This document shows, piece after piece, positions 11,185 through 24,600 of a stretch of 64,000 nucleotides of DNA. The stretch's first letter is position 1. Each line of letters opens with the position of its first letter. This DNA is from Cucumis sativus (Eukaryota; Streptophyta; Magnoliopsida; Cucurbitales; Cucurbitaceae): the NCBI RefSeq assembly GCF_000004075.3, contig NC_026657.2, positions 9,114,001 through 9,178,000 on the forward strand, read 5' to 3'. The translations under genes were made by a program, and so were the position numbers. The notes beneath the pieces were generated by a model. The model did not search any database, was not told where the DNA came from, and saw nothing but the letters and a program-made list of their open reading frames with translations.

Positions 11185-12535
11185 TCAATAATCTGCACAA
11201 AAGAAGATCATCCCAATTCTCAATACTCACAGAAATTCAGAGAAGAAGATTTGAAAATAACAATATAACAAAGAAAGAAATCTTATGTGCTTACTTACCA
11301 TCATGTTTTTTCATTAACCCTCTTGCAAAAAGCAAACAAATGACAACAAATGCCACTCCTGCTGTTGATCCAAGAATTATAGCCACTGTTTTCCCTATAT
11401 TTCCTCCTGTTGTTTCACTTCCAATATTAGACAAAACCAAAATCTCTTTGCTTTAAAATATTGATATAACTAAATTCGCCATAACCCAATGCTAGTTTTT
11501 GGATTATTTAGCATTTAACATAGTATTGAAGTGGAAGTCTTGTATTTGAACTCCTATAAACGTTGTGGGTTATTGATTGATTTAACGTAGTATGTGGAGG
11601 TGTTACACGTAATATTCGAGCTCCGTTTTCTTCTCAACTAGTAATGATTTTCATTTGTTAGGTGTCGAATTTTCAGACCCAAGTGGGTGAGATTTAACGT
11701 TTGAGTGTTGTTTAAAAATGGAATATACAGGCCATTGGAGCCTTACCTGATGAGGAGGAAGATGAAGATGATGGTGATGATGATCTTGTGGGCACCCCAT
11801 TTGGGTAATAACTGTAACTTATAAAGCATCTGTGGAGATAAAGTTGGCCTGAAATTGAGCTTCCACATTCAACTTGAGCTCTTTGAACAGCATTTTTAAC
11901 ACATTCGCCGCAATCTGAATCCCCCAAATCCCCTTCACATTGCCCCAAAACATAAACAGATTGGTAATTTGTGGTGTAAAATCCATGGCCACTCACAACA
12001 CCATTCTCCAAAACAGACAGAGCAGTATCTCGACGCTCTTCAAACCCACTTCCAGCAACATTCGTAGAGCCACAAGTTTTATACAGCATTTCAAACCCTG
12101 AAATTTGAGCAAACCCAGAAACCTCATACAACAAATAGCAGCCATAGAGTTGAACTCTTGCAGCTATGGTTTTCCCACACAAGGACTGAACGATTTGAGG
12201 GATTTTACTCACACAATTGTAACAATCGCCATTGCTAAGGTCCCCTCTACATTGGAAAAGACCATTAATGGTGGATTGACCACTTCCAGAGCTGGTTTTG
12301 TAGAATCTGGCTTTGGTGGATTGTGAAACTAAAGAGCCAAAAAGGGCTGAAAGTGCTTGGGTGTAAACCCCAGTTGGATCTGAAAGAGCTTGCTTAGCAC
12401 AGCCCTTATAGACCAAGGAAGTGTAATCAGAACCAGATTGTGCAGGTGGGATTAGTGTGAAAATGGAGAAGAAGGCCAAAGAAAGAAGAAGAGTACAAAA
12501 AGGGTTGAAAGAAGAAATCCCCATTTTCATTTCCA
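11185..12535 (-). CDS. Plasmodesmata-located protein (PDLP; two DUF26 domains and one transmembrane segment)
   Basis: Three minus-strand exons join in phase: 12535-11747, 11406-11299 and a tiny last exon 11192-11185. The first encodes a signal peptide (hydrophobic core CTLLLSLAFFSIFTLIPPA) and two DUF26/gnk2 domains, each with the C-X8-C-X2-C motif (CRGDLSNGDCYNC and CEGDLGDSDCGEC), then a serine-rich linker. The second encodes the transmembrane helix (TVAIILGSTAGVAFVVICLL) and a basic cytosolic stub. The last adds only the end of Asp, then Tyr and stop, so the tail reads KKHDDY as in the family. Total is about 301 residues. PDLPs sit in the plasmodesmal plasma membrane and regulate callose and cell-to-cell movement. 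Met 12535 directly precedes the signal peptide; an in-frame ATG at 12683 would bury it. Confidence 0.92.
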
Positions 12536-15091
12536 TTGAAGACTCAAAACATGGGAACTGTAAAAACCTCAGGGAATTTAGGGGAAATGGAGGAAATGAG
12601 GGAAATGGGTATTGTTCTAAAGAGAGAAATGAGAATGGGAAATCATTTTTGCAAAAAAACTTGTAGTTTATTTTGTACCTCAAAAATGGAGAAGGGTTTT
12701 TGCTCTCTTTCCTTCTTCTTCTTTGTTTGGCTGGATTTGCCTCTTTAGATGTGCAGAGAAGGCATCTTTTTCTTCACTCCAAAAAAGAGTACAATTCACA
12801 TTTGATAAGAGAAAACAAAAGAAAAATATATATATATAAAAAAATATATATATACACAAAAATTGAAAATATAGATATTTTTAACAGAAATAGTGAAATG
12901 GGTTTTCTTCAAAATTCAACTTTTTTTCCCCACTTCAAATATTGTTGTGATTATTGAAAATAATTTTATAACATTGAATGCTTAGAGGAGATAGGTATGG
13001 AAGAGACTATGAACAAAGAAGGAATCTGCTTTGATGAAATGTACAAGAAGAAGTTTGACCATGAAGAACATTTTGAATGAGATTATTTAATAATCACTTT
13101 TCAGAAGTTTCAAGGTTAGAACTTTGGAAGAAAAAGCAATAAATTTTGAATTGGGTCCAAGAAGAAATAGGTGAAGTTCTTCAATTTTGAAGCTTTTTTT
13201 TTTTTTTTCAATTTAAACTTGAAGAAACATCATGCTTCACTCATGAATCATTTAAAGTTTCCTTCAAGTAAGAAAGTTTTTGCAATAATTATCAATACAA
13301 ACAAAGATATTTGAGTTTTTTTTTTTTTTTAATTTAATGAAAGTTGTTTTTGGTATTTTTCATTAATAGTTATGAGTAATTATTGAGTGTGTGTTAAAGT
13401 TGGTGGAAATTGAAAGTTATTTTGTCTCCTATTGTTTAAAATTTATTGTTTTCATAAATGAGAGTTTTAAAATATATTCTTCTTAATATGGAATTATTTA
13501 CATTTAATTCCAACACCTTTATCTATAATGTAAGCATTGCCCATTTTTCCCCACACACATCTTTATGATTCTTTTTTCTTTTTCTCTTTAGAAAAAAAAA
13601 AAAACAAGTAATACATCAATTTTTAAAAAATTAAATAGTTCGTTATCTCATTAATTTAACTTTAGTTCATGAAATTTAAATTTGGTCTCTATTATTAAAA
13701 GTTATGTTTTGTATAATAAAAAGGAAATTGTTGGTTGAATATTCCATATACCTCTAAATTCTTCAAAATTAAAGAATGTGGAGAGAATATGATTGAATTG
13801 TTTTCATGGGTCAAAATGGAAATGACAAATCCAACTTTAGCCCTATGATGATGTAGATTGCAACCTATTTGAATGAGACATTAGGTATATAATTTCTAAT
13901 ATTAATGAATGTAATTTGAATTTAAAGTAACTAATTGTTTAATGGGGAAACAAACTTGGTCAACCCATGTGGCTCATTGGCTTTTCTTCTTCTTTTTTTT
14001 TTTATAGTAAACGACCAATCAATAGTTAAGTTTGAGAATTGCTACGTTGCTACATGACAAATAGACTATGATAAGGTTATTAAGTTTGGCTAAATTTTGA
14101 TTCATGTCTTTATATTTGTGTTGTTTTTGATATTTTAGTCCTTTGCAAGTATAAACACAACTAAATTTTATGTAATATCTAAGTTTATTATAAATTTAAA
14201 TTAAAGCAATAGTATCACTTGATTTTAGGGAAAGAAATATCTTTAAAAAAAGATTCCCTATGAAAAAAAAAAAAAAGCATTTAACTTGAAAATAAAATCA
14301 CTTTTTTATTGGGTTGAATTCAAGCCTCCATGTTGTGTTTGTTATTTTAAGTCAAAAGAAATGAAATGAATAGTTTTTGCAAATGTTAGCCATCAACTTC
14401 AACATCAAAATATTATTATTATATATATAGCAATATTTTGATTTTTTTTGTTCTAGATGTCGATAAAAATAAAAATAGTAAAAAAAATTGTGATAATAAT
14501 GTCCATGTAACGGCATATTTTAAATTACAAAAGTTTTCTGGTAGATGTGTGATAGTATGATATCAGAAACGCAATATCCAAAAAGAGGTGTCATTGGTCG
14601 TTTTTTTCTAAATGTTATTGTCATTCGATGTAATTTTTCATTTTTGTAACTATAGTAAAATAGACCTACGTGGTTAGTAGAGTAATTATGAGGTATTAGA
14701 CGTTTTTACATATGAATTTAATTTGAAAAGGATAGGTTTTGGGTTTGAAGTTGAAAGTGTATGGTTTAGTAATGAATTAATGTTGGATTAACCATATTTA
14801 AGGTGCAAAAACAGCCAATAGTTATGATGAGGTATTAGCAATTAGCATATAATACATAGAGGAAATGAGTTGTAGTAACCAAACTTCCTTTTTCCTATTT
14901 TTAATATCAAACAATCGCTTTCCTTTTTCTTTTATTTACCCTCACATTTCTCACTTCCTCGTCGTTCATCTTCCTTCCAATTTCTCCGGCCATTTCTCTC
15001 CGCCGACACTTCTCCTTCATTCCAAATTTCAAGCAAAGGGGTAGCTGAACCCACTACTCTCTCTTTCTCTCTTCTTTCATCACTCTTACCC
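12536..15091. other. Intergenic spacer between divergent PDLP and TLDc genes
   Basis: This AT-rich spacer holds the promoter regions of both flanking genes. It contains an interrupted AT microsatellite (12826-12855) and several A or T runs (for example near 13195, 13318 and 13990). I see no exon or RNA gene. Confidence 0.6.
12826..12855. repeat. (AT)n microsatellite, interrupted
   Basis: Two AT runs flank a short A run, about 290 bases upstream of the PDLP start codon. Confidence 0.85.
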
Positions 15092-17363
15092 ATGTTCGCC
15101 CTCAAAGACAAAGTTACCGACACCCTTTCCCGTCTTTTCGCCGATTCGCCTGATTCACCTTCTCATTCCTCAACTCCACTCCACGGTGACCCTTCTCCGG
15201 TAATCTTCTTATTTGCTCCGTTTCGATTTATTTCGCTTATACTCTTTCCGCTTTATGATCTTGCCGTCATTGCTGATCTGGGTTGTTTTCAGATTTGAGT
15301 CTCAATTTCTGTTCTTGCATTGGTGCTGATTGAGATTCGCTTGTTTAAGGGTTGGGATTTCGGCATTTGATATGTGTTGGTTCTATTAATTAACATGACC
15401 CATACACATTAACCCCTTTTTAGTGGTATGTCAATCAATTAGTAAAGTTGGTACCAGCTCGTCGTCAATAGATTCAATCTAAATTTTCTACGAGTAATAA
15501 CAGTTGCTTTGTTACATGATATCACAATGTGAGGTTGTATTTCATTCTCCTTTCTTTGGAACTACAGTAGCTCAGCTATGGTATTTAGATGGAATTTATG
15601 TATTTTTTGTGCTATGGACTTGTATTGAGTTCTAAGCTGATTTTACTATGCTGTTTGTTGTGATACATAGGGCAGCAGGTCATTCTCTAAAGAAGGAAAT
15701 GCTTTGTCTTCCTACTTTTCCTATATTCTCCCGTTCTCGGGTTTTGAAGGACCCAAATCAACCCAACCTCAGAAAAATTACAAGTTACATCAGCCTCGCC
15801 CCGTGCCATATGATATTGTCAATTTTGATTCTCTAGAACCATTAGAGTGCAGTTTAGTGTGTGAGAACAAAGGCATCCGAGACAATGAGGAAGATTTTGA
15901 TGACTCTTTCTCTGGAAGGAGTACCAGTAGTTCTGAAGTATTTGAAGAAGCAACTTGCCAAAGTAGTCCAGAAAAGATTGTGACAAATCTCACGGTTGAT
16001 TCTGTTCTGATTTCCACTGACACCTATGATTTCCTGCTACAACGTCTTCCTAATATCGTGAAAGGGCGACAATGGATCTTGTTATATAGGTAATGTATTT
16101 GAAATTCAGATATATGGAGACAGTAGTTTGATGCATTGTGACCTTAACTTGAGTTTCTTTCTAATGAAGGGCAGTACATTGAGACATGGCATATCTCTTC
16201 GAACACTCATTCGCAAAAGTGGTGAACTTTCTGGTCCTTGTTTGCTGGTATGTTGATTATATGACTTCTCAATGTCCCCGATCTTAATCCTATTAATAGC
16301 TAAACCAGGGCTTCACTTAATAATGGTCTTGTGTTTTCCCGCAATCCATAGGTTGTTGGTGATCAGCAGGGTGCTGTGTTTGGTGGTCTTCTAGAATGCC
16401 CACTGAAGCCTACTGCAAAGAGAAAATACCAAGTTAGTTGACTTTATGTCTTCTGAGGATGCTTATTAGTTATTTTCACTCTGTGCCCCGATTTTTATTT
16501 TGTTTTGGTGTTTAAAGCTTGTTTGTATTGTCTAATTTTATGGTGATAGGGAACAAATCAAACTTTTGTCTTTACCACCATGTATGGTGAACCACAGCTC
16601 TTCAGACCAACCGGTAAGTTCTCCTTTTCCTCCTTAGTTGTAAGCCCGTCACTCCTGTGGTTTCTAGTGAATTTAATCGTTTTCGGAAGTTGATGTTTTG
16701 TATTAATCACAACTATTTTGCTAGAATGCACGAATAGTGATGGTGAGAAATGGCTGCAGATATCTTACATATGCATCTGTCTAATGAAATTGAGATGGTA
16801 GTTATCTATATTATCTATGCCCGCAGAAGTAGTGTATTTGGATGCAACACCCAATCCCTTGCATTGGAAGAAAAGAGTGAATGAATGAGGGAAAGGATTT
16901 CCTCTTCAATTTATCTTACTTTTTTCTTGGTTTGGAAATATTAATAGGAGCAAACCGCTATTTCTACATGTGTATGGATGATTTACTAGCACTTGGTGGT
17001 GGCAGTAACTTTGCATTACGGCTCGAAGAAGATCTGTTAGTATTTCTTTTCTCATCTACTACTCCATTGTAAACTGCCAAGTACTACTTCTGTCAATAAC
17101 CAAATCTTATTTCATCTTTAAAAAGATTGAATGGAACCAGTGGACCATGTGAGACGTTTGGTAACTCATGCTTGGCACATACCCAGGAGTTTGAGTTGAA
17201 GAATGTTGAGGTAAATTCCAACACTGAAAATAAATGTCATTGAACTTATGATGAAAATCGCTACGTACATCGGTTTTTAGTGATAATATGCCTATGCCTC
17301 CATTTCTTTTGCTTATGTATGCAGCTCTGGGGTTTTGCTCATGTTTCGCAATACGTTTCTTGA
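15092..17363 (+). CDS. TLDc-domain protein
   Basis: Eight exons join in phase: 15092-15199, 15671-16089, 16175-16247, 16352-16432, 16550-16613, 16948-17035, 17126-17210 and 17325-17363, giving 318 residues. The N-terminal half is polar and acidic (NEEDFDDSFSGRSTSSSE). The C-terminal half, about residues 150-318, is a TLDc domain: LLYSTLRHGISLRTLI, then VVGDQQGAVFGGLLE, then YFYMCMDDLLALGGGSNFAL, and the closing VELWGF. TLDc proteins in animals (OXR1, NCOA7) protect against oxidative stress and regulate V-ATPase. The plant relatives are less studied, so the same role is inference. Each junction restores the conserved family order, including the short 64-base fifth exon. The gene is convergent with PRP19. 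Confidence 0.9.
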
Positions 17364-18685
17364 CGAAGATGGGATGGAATGTTTTGCAGTTTGTTAAGCA
17401 TTAAGTTATTGGTTAAGCATTATTTACATTCTCCAGTATTCTTTTCATTTTTCCACTTTCAAATTTAGATTCTCAGATTCAAATGTCTTTAGCATCTTAT
17501 AATTAGCGAGAAGGGCAATAATAGATTGGTTCTTTAAATTAACATCATACACAGGCAGTTTCACATTCAATTTTAATTGTGGTTTGTATGTGAACAACAG
17601 AATCACTCTTTCGAAATTCATGGACTTTTCAATACATACAGTTCCCTTATCCGGGAGATGATACTAAATTATTTGCTTTGATTGCAATAAAAAGTACTTG
17701 AAATGAACACATTTATAATTGTGATTGATGGCAAGGCAACCAGAAAGAGTAGAAAACTTACCATACACTTTTAATTATCAAGTGTTCTTTGAAACATTAG
17801 AATGTGAGAAGGTTAAAGAGGTAGTGACTTGTTTGAAGTCCCACGATTTTGTGTTTTCAAGTAAAAACATGATTTTAAAATTACTTAGCACCACATTTGA
17901 CAATGTTTTGTTTTTTACTTGATTTTCAATAAACACTACTTACTTTCACACCCAATTGTTATCTACATTCTATCATAGGTATAAAAAATAAAACCAAATT
18001 TTGAAAAGAAAAAAAAGAAGGTTTTAAAAGATTCTTGTTTTTAGAAATTGACTAATAATAAGAATATACAAATCATGAAGGAAAAATTAGCTAAACAAAA
18101 TAGTTACAAAATATGAAATTAAATTTCTAAGATCATTCAAATTCTTGAGGCAAGAGGGTACTTAAAGTCCGTGGGTGAATTAAAGCCTCAAAATCATAAA
18201 GTTCGAAAGAGGCCATACAGTGGCCTCCCTAAATAAACATCTAATGATCATAACTAGTAATAAATAATGATGATAATAATAAATAGAGAGCCCACAATAT
18301 TTCATTGGGCACGAAGCGTCGAAAGCAGGAAACTCTAAGAAGGGTACATCTACTACCAAAAAGTAACAGAACGGTAAATGAAAAATGTCAGCCAATATTA
18401 ACAGTTCTATGGTTACCGTTCTATGGCTACATGAAAATGGCAAAGCACACACCTCTGCAAAATCATGCATTCATAGAAATGAGAATCAAACCTAACTCGT
18501 CCAAACTATAACGGAAAAAAAAGAAAATAGTGAAAATATTTAGCTCAACTTGTTGATCTTAGTGTACAGAACTCTCCGCTTTGCTTCGAACATTCAAAAC
18601 AGGCCTCTGCTTCAGAATCGTCTTGTTGAATATAATGAGAAGCTTGCGTTCATCTTTTCAGGATTTTTTAATTCTGGATGCCAAC
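17364..18685. other. Convergent intergenic region (3' flanks of TLDc and PRP19 genes)
   Basis: No coding exon is visible. The left part should contain the TLDc 3' UTR and the right ~300 bases the PRP19 3' UTR. Short ORFs on both strands lack splice or family support. Confidence 0.6.
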
Positions 18686-21600
18686 TCATGTCTCCATGGC
18701 GCCATCTTCCCCAGGCACACCAAAAATTCGAAGATTCCGATCCATTGACCCAACGGCTAAGTATTTTGCATCCGGTCCAAATTTAAGACAAGTTGCTTTC
18801 CCTGAAATAACGTAGAACCAGAATTTTTATCAACAGCAAGTTTAGATTCTTTGCAAAGTTGGTTTAGTATCTATTCCCCATTTATTAATTAAGGTGAACA
18901 TATATACGTACACATGTTTGCACATGTGAAAGAGGGATACGTTACCTGTGCCAGACAAATCTGGAAGAGTTTTGATGCAATTCCATTCAGATTTCACACT
19001 AGCAACTTGGTAAACCCTGCAAGCTCAAGCAAAGCCTCATTGTTAGACTTTGTAGAAAGTGCTAAGAACAAAGAAAATGAAGTGGTAAATAAGTGAATAC
19101 ACATTTCATCAATGTGAAGGAAAGTTCAAAATGATTTGAAGGGCCAAACGCTTACCTTATGTCTGAGCCAGCAATCGCGAGGTAAGATCCACTATGATCA
19201 AAGTCCACTACGGAACAAGAAACAGATGTTCAGTTACACAAAAAAACAAGACATTAGAAATTAGCTTCCTAGTTATGTTACATCATTCAGCATCCACATA
19301 AAGCAACGTACCAGAGTTTGTTGGAGTGTCTGAATCATATGGTGCAAATGTACGGAAGTTCTTCAATTTTCGAAGGTCCCACAGCTTTACTCCATCATGA
19401 GCTGCAGTCTGCAGTTTAGGTTTTTATTAGTTTTAATCATGTCTATATTAAATTATTAAACCTTTTAACTTTAACCAACTTAACACATACCGCAAGGAAA
19501 TAACCATTTTCAGAAAAAGATATTGCAGTTACTGCCCCAACATGTCCATCGAATTTGGCCACGTTTTTCTGTAGGCAATAGCATTAAAGCAATTATTGCA
19601 CAAAATTCGAGATATGGGAATATATCTTTGATAAGTTAGAGAATCTCGCACCTGACTTTTTACATCCCAAATTTTAACAAGGGCCTCTGACGTGCCTGTT
19701 CCAAGGATAAGACCATCAGGATGAAAGGCAGCAGATGTGTAGCCCTCTGTTTCTGAATCCTCAGCAACCTGCAGAGGATAAGATAAATAAATTTTCTATA
19801 AGCAACATACCCAATTCCAGCCGACCAACCAAACAGGTCATACAAATATAAACGGGTGGCCTTATTTAAAAACTACACCAAGATTTACTGTCATCCATTG
19901 TGACTGTAAAAAAAACTGTATCTCAGAAAAGAACCTTGTGATTATCCTAGAAGTCACTTGCGTGTCCTCAAGATCGGATGGTTCACAGCCTTCTTAATGA
20001 CATTTATCAACCTCCTCTATTATACTCTGCGATGGTCACCCCTTTACAAAGGAAAATATGACCATGTGCTTGCATTTAATTTGTATTTTTTTTATGGATT
20101 ATTTGGAATGAGAGAAACAATCGCCTATTCTATGATAAGGGAAGCACTTTTTCATGGCTTTTGAAAACTTATTATCCAACATTGTGTAACTTGGTGCAAA
20201 CGTTTACAATCTTTCTTCTCTGTTGACCAAATGGAGGAATCTTTTGTAACCCCGTTGGATTGGGCTACCAACCACTTATGGTAAATTACATACATCAGCG
20301 AAATTTGTTTCTTGTTTAAAAAACAAAACATGGGCAGGTTCATTTCATGTAATTTTTGTAAGTACTTGAAATACACTAGGCTCCTTGCATTTAACATATG
20401 AAATCGGACATTTTTAAGATAAATTCTCAACCTCAATAGTTTGATCGATTCTATAACACTATTTTGCTTTGGGTTATCACTGTTTGAATAGGATTAAATG
20501 TGGAGCATCAGATTTGAGGAAATATGTTTGAGATTCTTTACTGCCCTTGTATTTGATAAATGCTTGAAATATCTCTATTTATATAAGTTAAATACTCTAA
20601 GACCAACTGGCAGACTTGTATCATACATTTGGAAATATCTCAACAACCAGTCGCCCATCTTTGAAAAACAAAACAAAAAAGACCTAGTATCTGAAGTGTA
20701 TACATAATAGTGTGGCACATTAAAAAATGCAGTCAACTAGAAGAATACCACAACGCATTCAAGACAGTCAATCTCAGAGTAAGCACATATACATTTATGA
20801 AAAGTTAAGCAACTTACTAACCTGGGTCAGGCATAATCCTGAAGCAAGTTCATAAAAACACCATGTGTTATCAAGGGAGGCGGTAACAAAGAAGTCATTG
20901 GTAGCATGGACGGTAACAGCTTGGACCTGTAAGATTTTGGAAGTTGTCATTACTTTACAGTAGGTTAAGGCATGAAATTGAGTTGTACTAAATCACAACT
21001 GATTTGCTCCTATTTTAATCCTTTAGTGTTATAGACTGTCATAAGACTCTTAGCAATAGAGACAACATAACTCACTTGGCTGAGTGTTTGAACCTTATTT
21101 CATCTATAACCAGCATTGACAATGAATGATGGCCACTGAAGTAAAAAAAGATGACTTACCTCAGCTGTATGATCCTTTAAAATGTGCCTACAATTGTAGT
21201 TCCCATCATCAGATTGTTGCCAAACACGGACAGTCTACACAGTTTAGAACAAGGAGTTATTATTACTCAGATGCAGTGCAGAAAATAGCTACGCTACAGT
21301 TTAGATTAGAGAAATATAAAAGACAATTCAAATGATATGAGATGATCCTTCCTTGGTTAAGTTGAAATAACTAAACGTTCATGAGGTATCAAAAAAATTT
21401 ATTTATTTAAAAATTACACGTTCATGAACCCAAGGTATGAAACCTAAAGCCCAAATTCGGAAGTCAAAACCAAGAATATATGGACAAAGGGAGATGCAGT
21501 TCATTTATAAGTTTATGTTATTAAACCTAGCACTTCCTAATTAGTTTCTGAGGACTTTGACACTGGCAGTTCATTTGTATTTCAAAAATTAATTTCATTT

Positions 21601-24600
21601 GGTAAGACATCAACTATGCTCGGCGAAAAAAGAGAACACGATCTTCAAAAGTTACCTGGAAACCTCAAAAGTTACAAATAGAAAGTTTGAAACATGCTTT
21701 CTCAAATAAAAAAATAAAAATGAAGAAGAATAAAGAAAGAAAGAAAATTAACCTTATCAGCCGAACCAGTCAAGAATAGATCATCTCGGCCCACAAATTT
21801 GACACTAGTTACCTAAACAAACAATGTTCCACATTCCAATTAGCAAAAAATATCAATAATGCATGTCCCAGGCAGTTGAATGCTAGTATCCAGCGAAGGA
21901 ACCTTCTTCGAATGGCCACTTAGTGTAGATAAAATCTCCCCAGATGATCGACCAAAAAGAACAGCATTTGTGTCCAGCCCTCCAGTCGCAATGACATCCT
22001 AAAACCAGGAAAAGAAAATTTTTTGCCTGAGAAGTAAATTAGTGCAACTATTTTTAGCAACGGCTATATTCATCTAGAAGGAAAATCAACCTTGTCACAT
22101 GGCACAACAAGCACACAATGCATTGTAGAATGTTTTTAAAGAAAAGGCAAAGTATTATGATATTATCTAGAACTCATTGTGAGGGCATACTAATAATTAG
22201 TTAGGAAGTTTAGTAGGGTTTTTAATTACAAATAAAGGAAGTGGTTAGGCCTTAGTGAGAAGGAGGAAGAATTTTAGTAGGAATTTCTATTGTGAGAATA
22301 TGGGAGAGATGGCCCACGGGAAAGGCTATTCTTATATTCTAATTCCTATTAGATAGCAATATAAGTTGACTGTTCTTGTGTCATTTGTTGCTCTTGGAGT
22401 TTCATCGTTACATGGTATCCTAACAAAAATTCACCATATAATTATTAAGCTCTTCTGTTAATTTGCAAGCCACGTAGATACGATCCCTAAGTTTAAAACT
22501 ACATTCCTAATTCCATGTAAAAATTAATGAGTTTCATTTTTCATCAAAAAGGAGGGGAAAACAAGGATCAAGCTTTCTAACTATTTGAAATATTCATTTT
22601 GTGGCTTAGACCTCCAGTTTTCAGACAGTTACCATGGAATGTGAACCAAAAGGAATGAACCGTCAAAAATATTACATGCAAGCTTCGTTATTCACCCAAA
22701 AAATCCCATTGGCCAAATTGAATAAAATAGTCCATCGCATTAGCAAGTATGACTTCAAAAAATTGTTTTAATGAGGGCTTAATACATATTTAAGAAAAAC
22801 TATACGGATATAGGCTGATGCACTTTAGAATCATACCTTCTCATGATGGATGTCAAGAGACATAATGCCCGGTTTGCTTGTTTTATGAAGTGGATGACTA
22901 GAAATCTGGGTGTAATTTTCTAGAGCCTCAACAGGAACCAACGTGGCAGGTATCTGAGACCAAAGAATCAATCAACAAATTAATGCCCGTTTATCAGGAA
23001 AGCCTGTCACTGACATCTCATAAACAGTCACATCATACATCAAACAATTATCCTTTTATTTAATAGGAAATAATAATATTTAATTGACATTAATTTTCAC
23101 TACCTGCCGCCTCTTCCTTTGTTGTGATAGAGCAGCATTACATTCTGTGAGCTCAGAGATAACAGCGTCTGATATTCCTGGACGTATTTTCTTCCCATCA
23201 GGACCCAATTCCTCATCCTCATTAACTGGAAAAATGAAAAATCGGCTCAAATTAGAACAAAGGAATTCATGAAAATCCATGCCGATATGGGTGATTGAGA
23301 GGACAAACCTCTTTTCCCATTAACATTGACAGCAGCAGCATTGGAAGAAAATGAGGTTGATGACAAAGGCATCTGCCTCTCTGCCAGAGCAAGCAGGGAC
23401 CTAGCCTCATCCCTTTCCTTTTTAAGTCTTGCAATCACACGACATGCAGCATCATGCTAGAATAACAAAAATATATCAAACCAATAGTTAAGCTTGCGAA
23501 AAACTAGCTATCTCATCATGACTTCACCACATAGCAAAACATAAATATGCTTAATCTAAGGCTTGGAAAACATTGCTGGATTACAAAGTAAGTTATTAAG
23601 TATGCTAAAAAAATTCAAATCTGAAAATGATGAAATCAATTGTCAAAATCGTGGCAAAAATATATAACAAAATCATGGATGGACTAGGGAACAGATATAT
23701 AGATGAAAAACAGATACACTGTTCTTTACTTTACACCTTCGGAAATTTGGAATTAACAAAACTAAATAATAATAATAATAATAATATACCTGATACAAGG
23801 CATGACTAAGCTCCTGTCTAGCTGTATGCAGCTGTTGTTCTAATGCAAAATTGGATAGCACCAAAACATCCCATTCCTATCATTAGAGAAAAAAAAAGTA
23901 TTTTTTTTTCACTTTGATGAAAGAAACAGTATATGCAATGATGCAAACAAAATGACTAAATAAATAACAATTTGTGTTAAGCCCATATATCTAATAGAAA
24001 CAACAATGATGAAAATGAAATACATTCTAGAACCTAAAACATGAGAAAGCTTAAATTTTGACACAGTTTCTATAGAAGGATACAAATCAAGAACTCTATA
24101 AAATACATTTATATAGTTTAACAACCGAAATGTAAACATGACGTGACACTTGAGCTTGAAGGATACTGATCGTTAGTACTCAATAACCCCATTTTTTCTT
24201 TTGTTTTTTCTTTTTTTCTCTTCCCTTTTTCTTTGCAAAATCATGCCATCAATGACATTATTTCCTTTTCCGGTACACAATAACTAAGGATATAAGATAG
24301 TAATCTGATAGAGATAAATTACTAGAAAATAAATGCTATAAACATTAATTATACATATATTTCTCATTATATTGGGGTTTAACCTATATCTTACTAAAGA
24401 GTTGATGTCCAGTTACACACGTGATAGTAATGCAAGATAAACAAAAAAAATGAAGAATACTGAATTTCCCAGGAGCACGAGAGCATCAAAACAATGGATC
24501 AAAAGGACAACTACAGAGGTAAAATAGATTATAGACCATCATTTCATACATTCTGGAACATTCCAAGCATTCCAGGGATACTAGCAGCTTGCCTGGGCTT

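Noticed and set aside
17725-17922. 65-codon ORF between TLDc and PRP19 genes
   Set aside because: No homology or splice support in a convergent 3' flank region.
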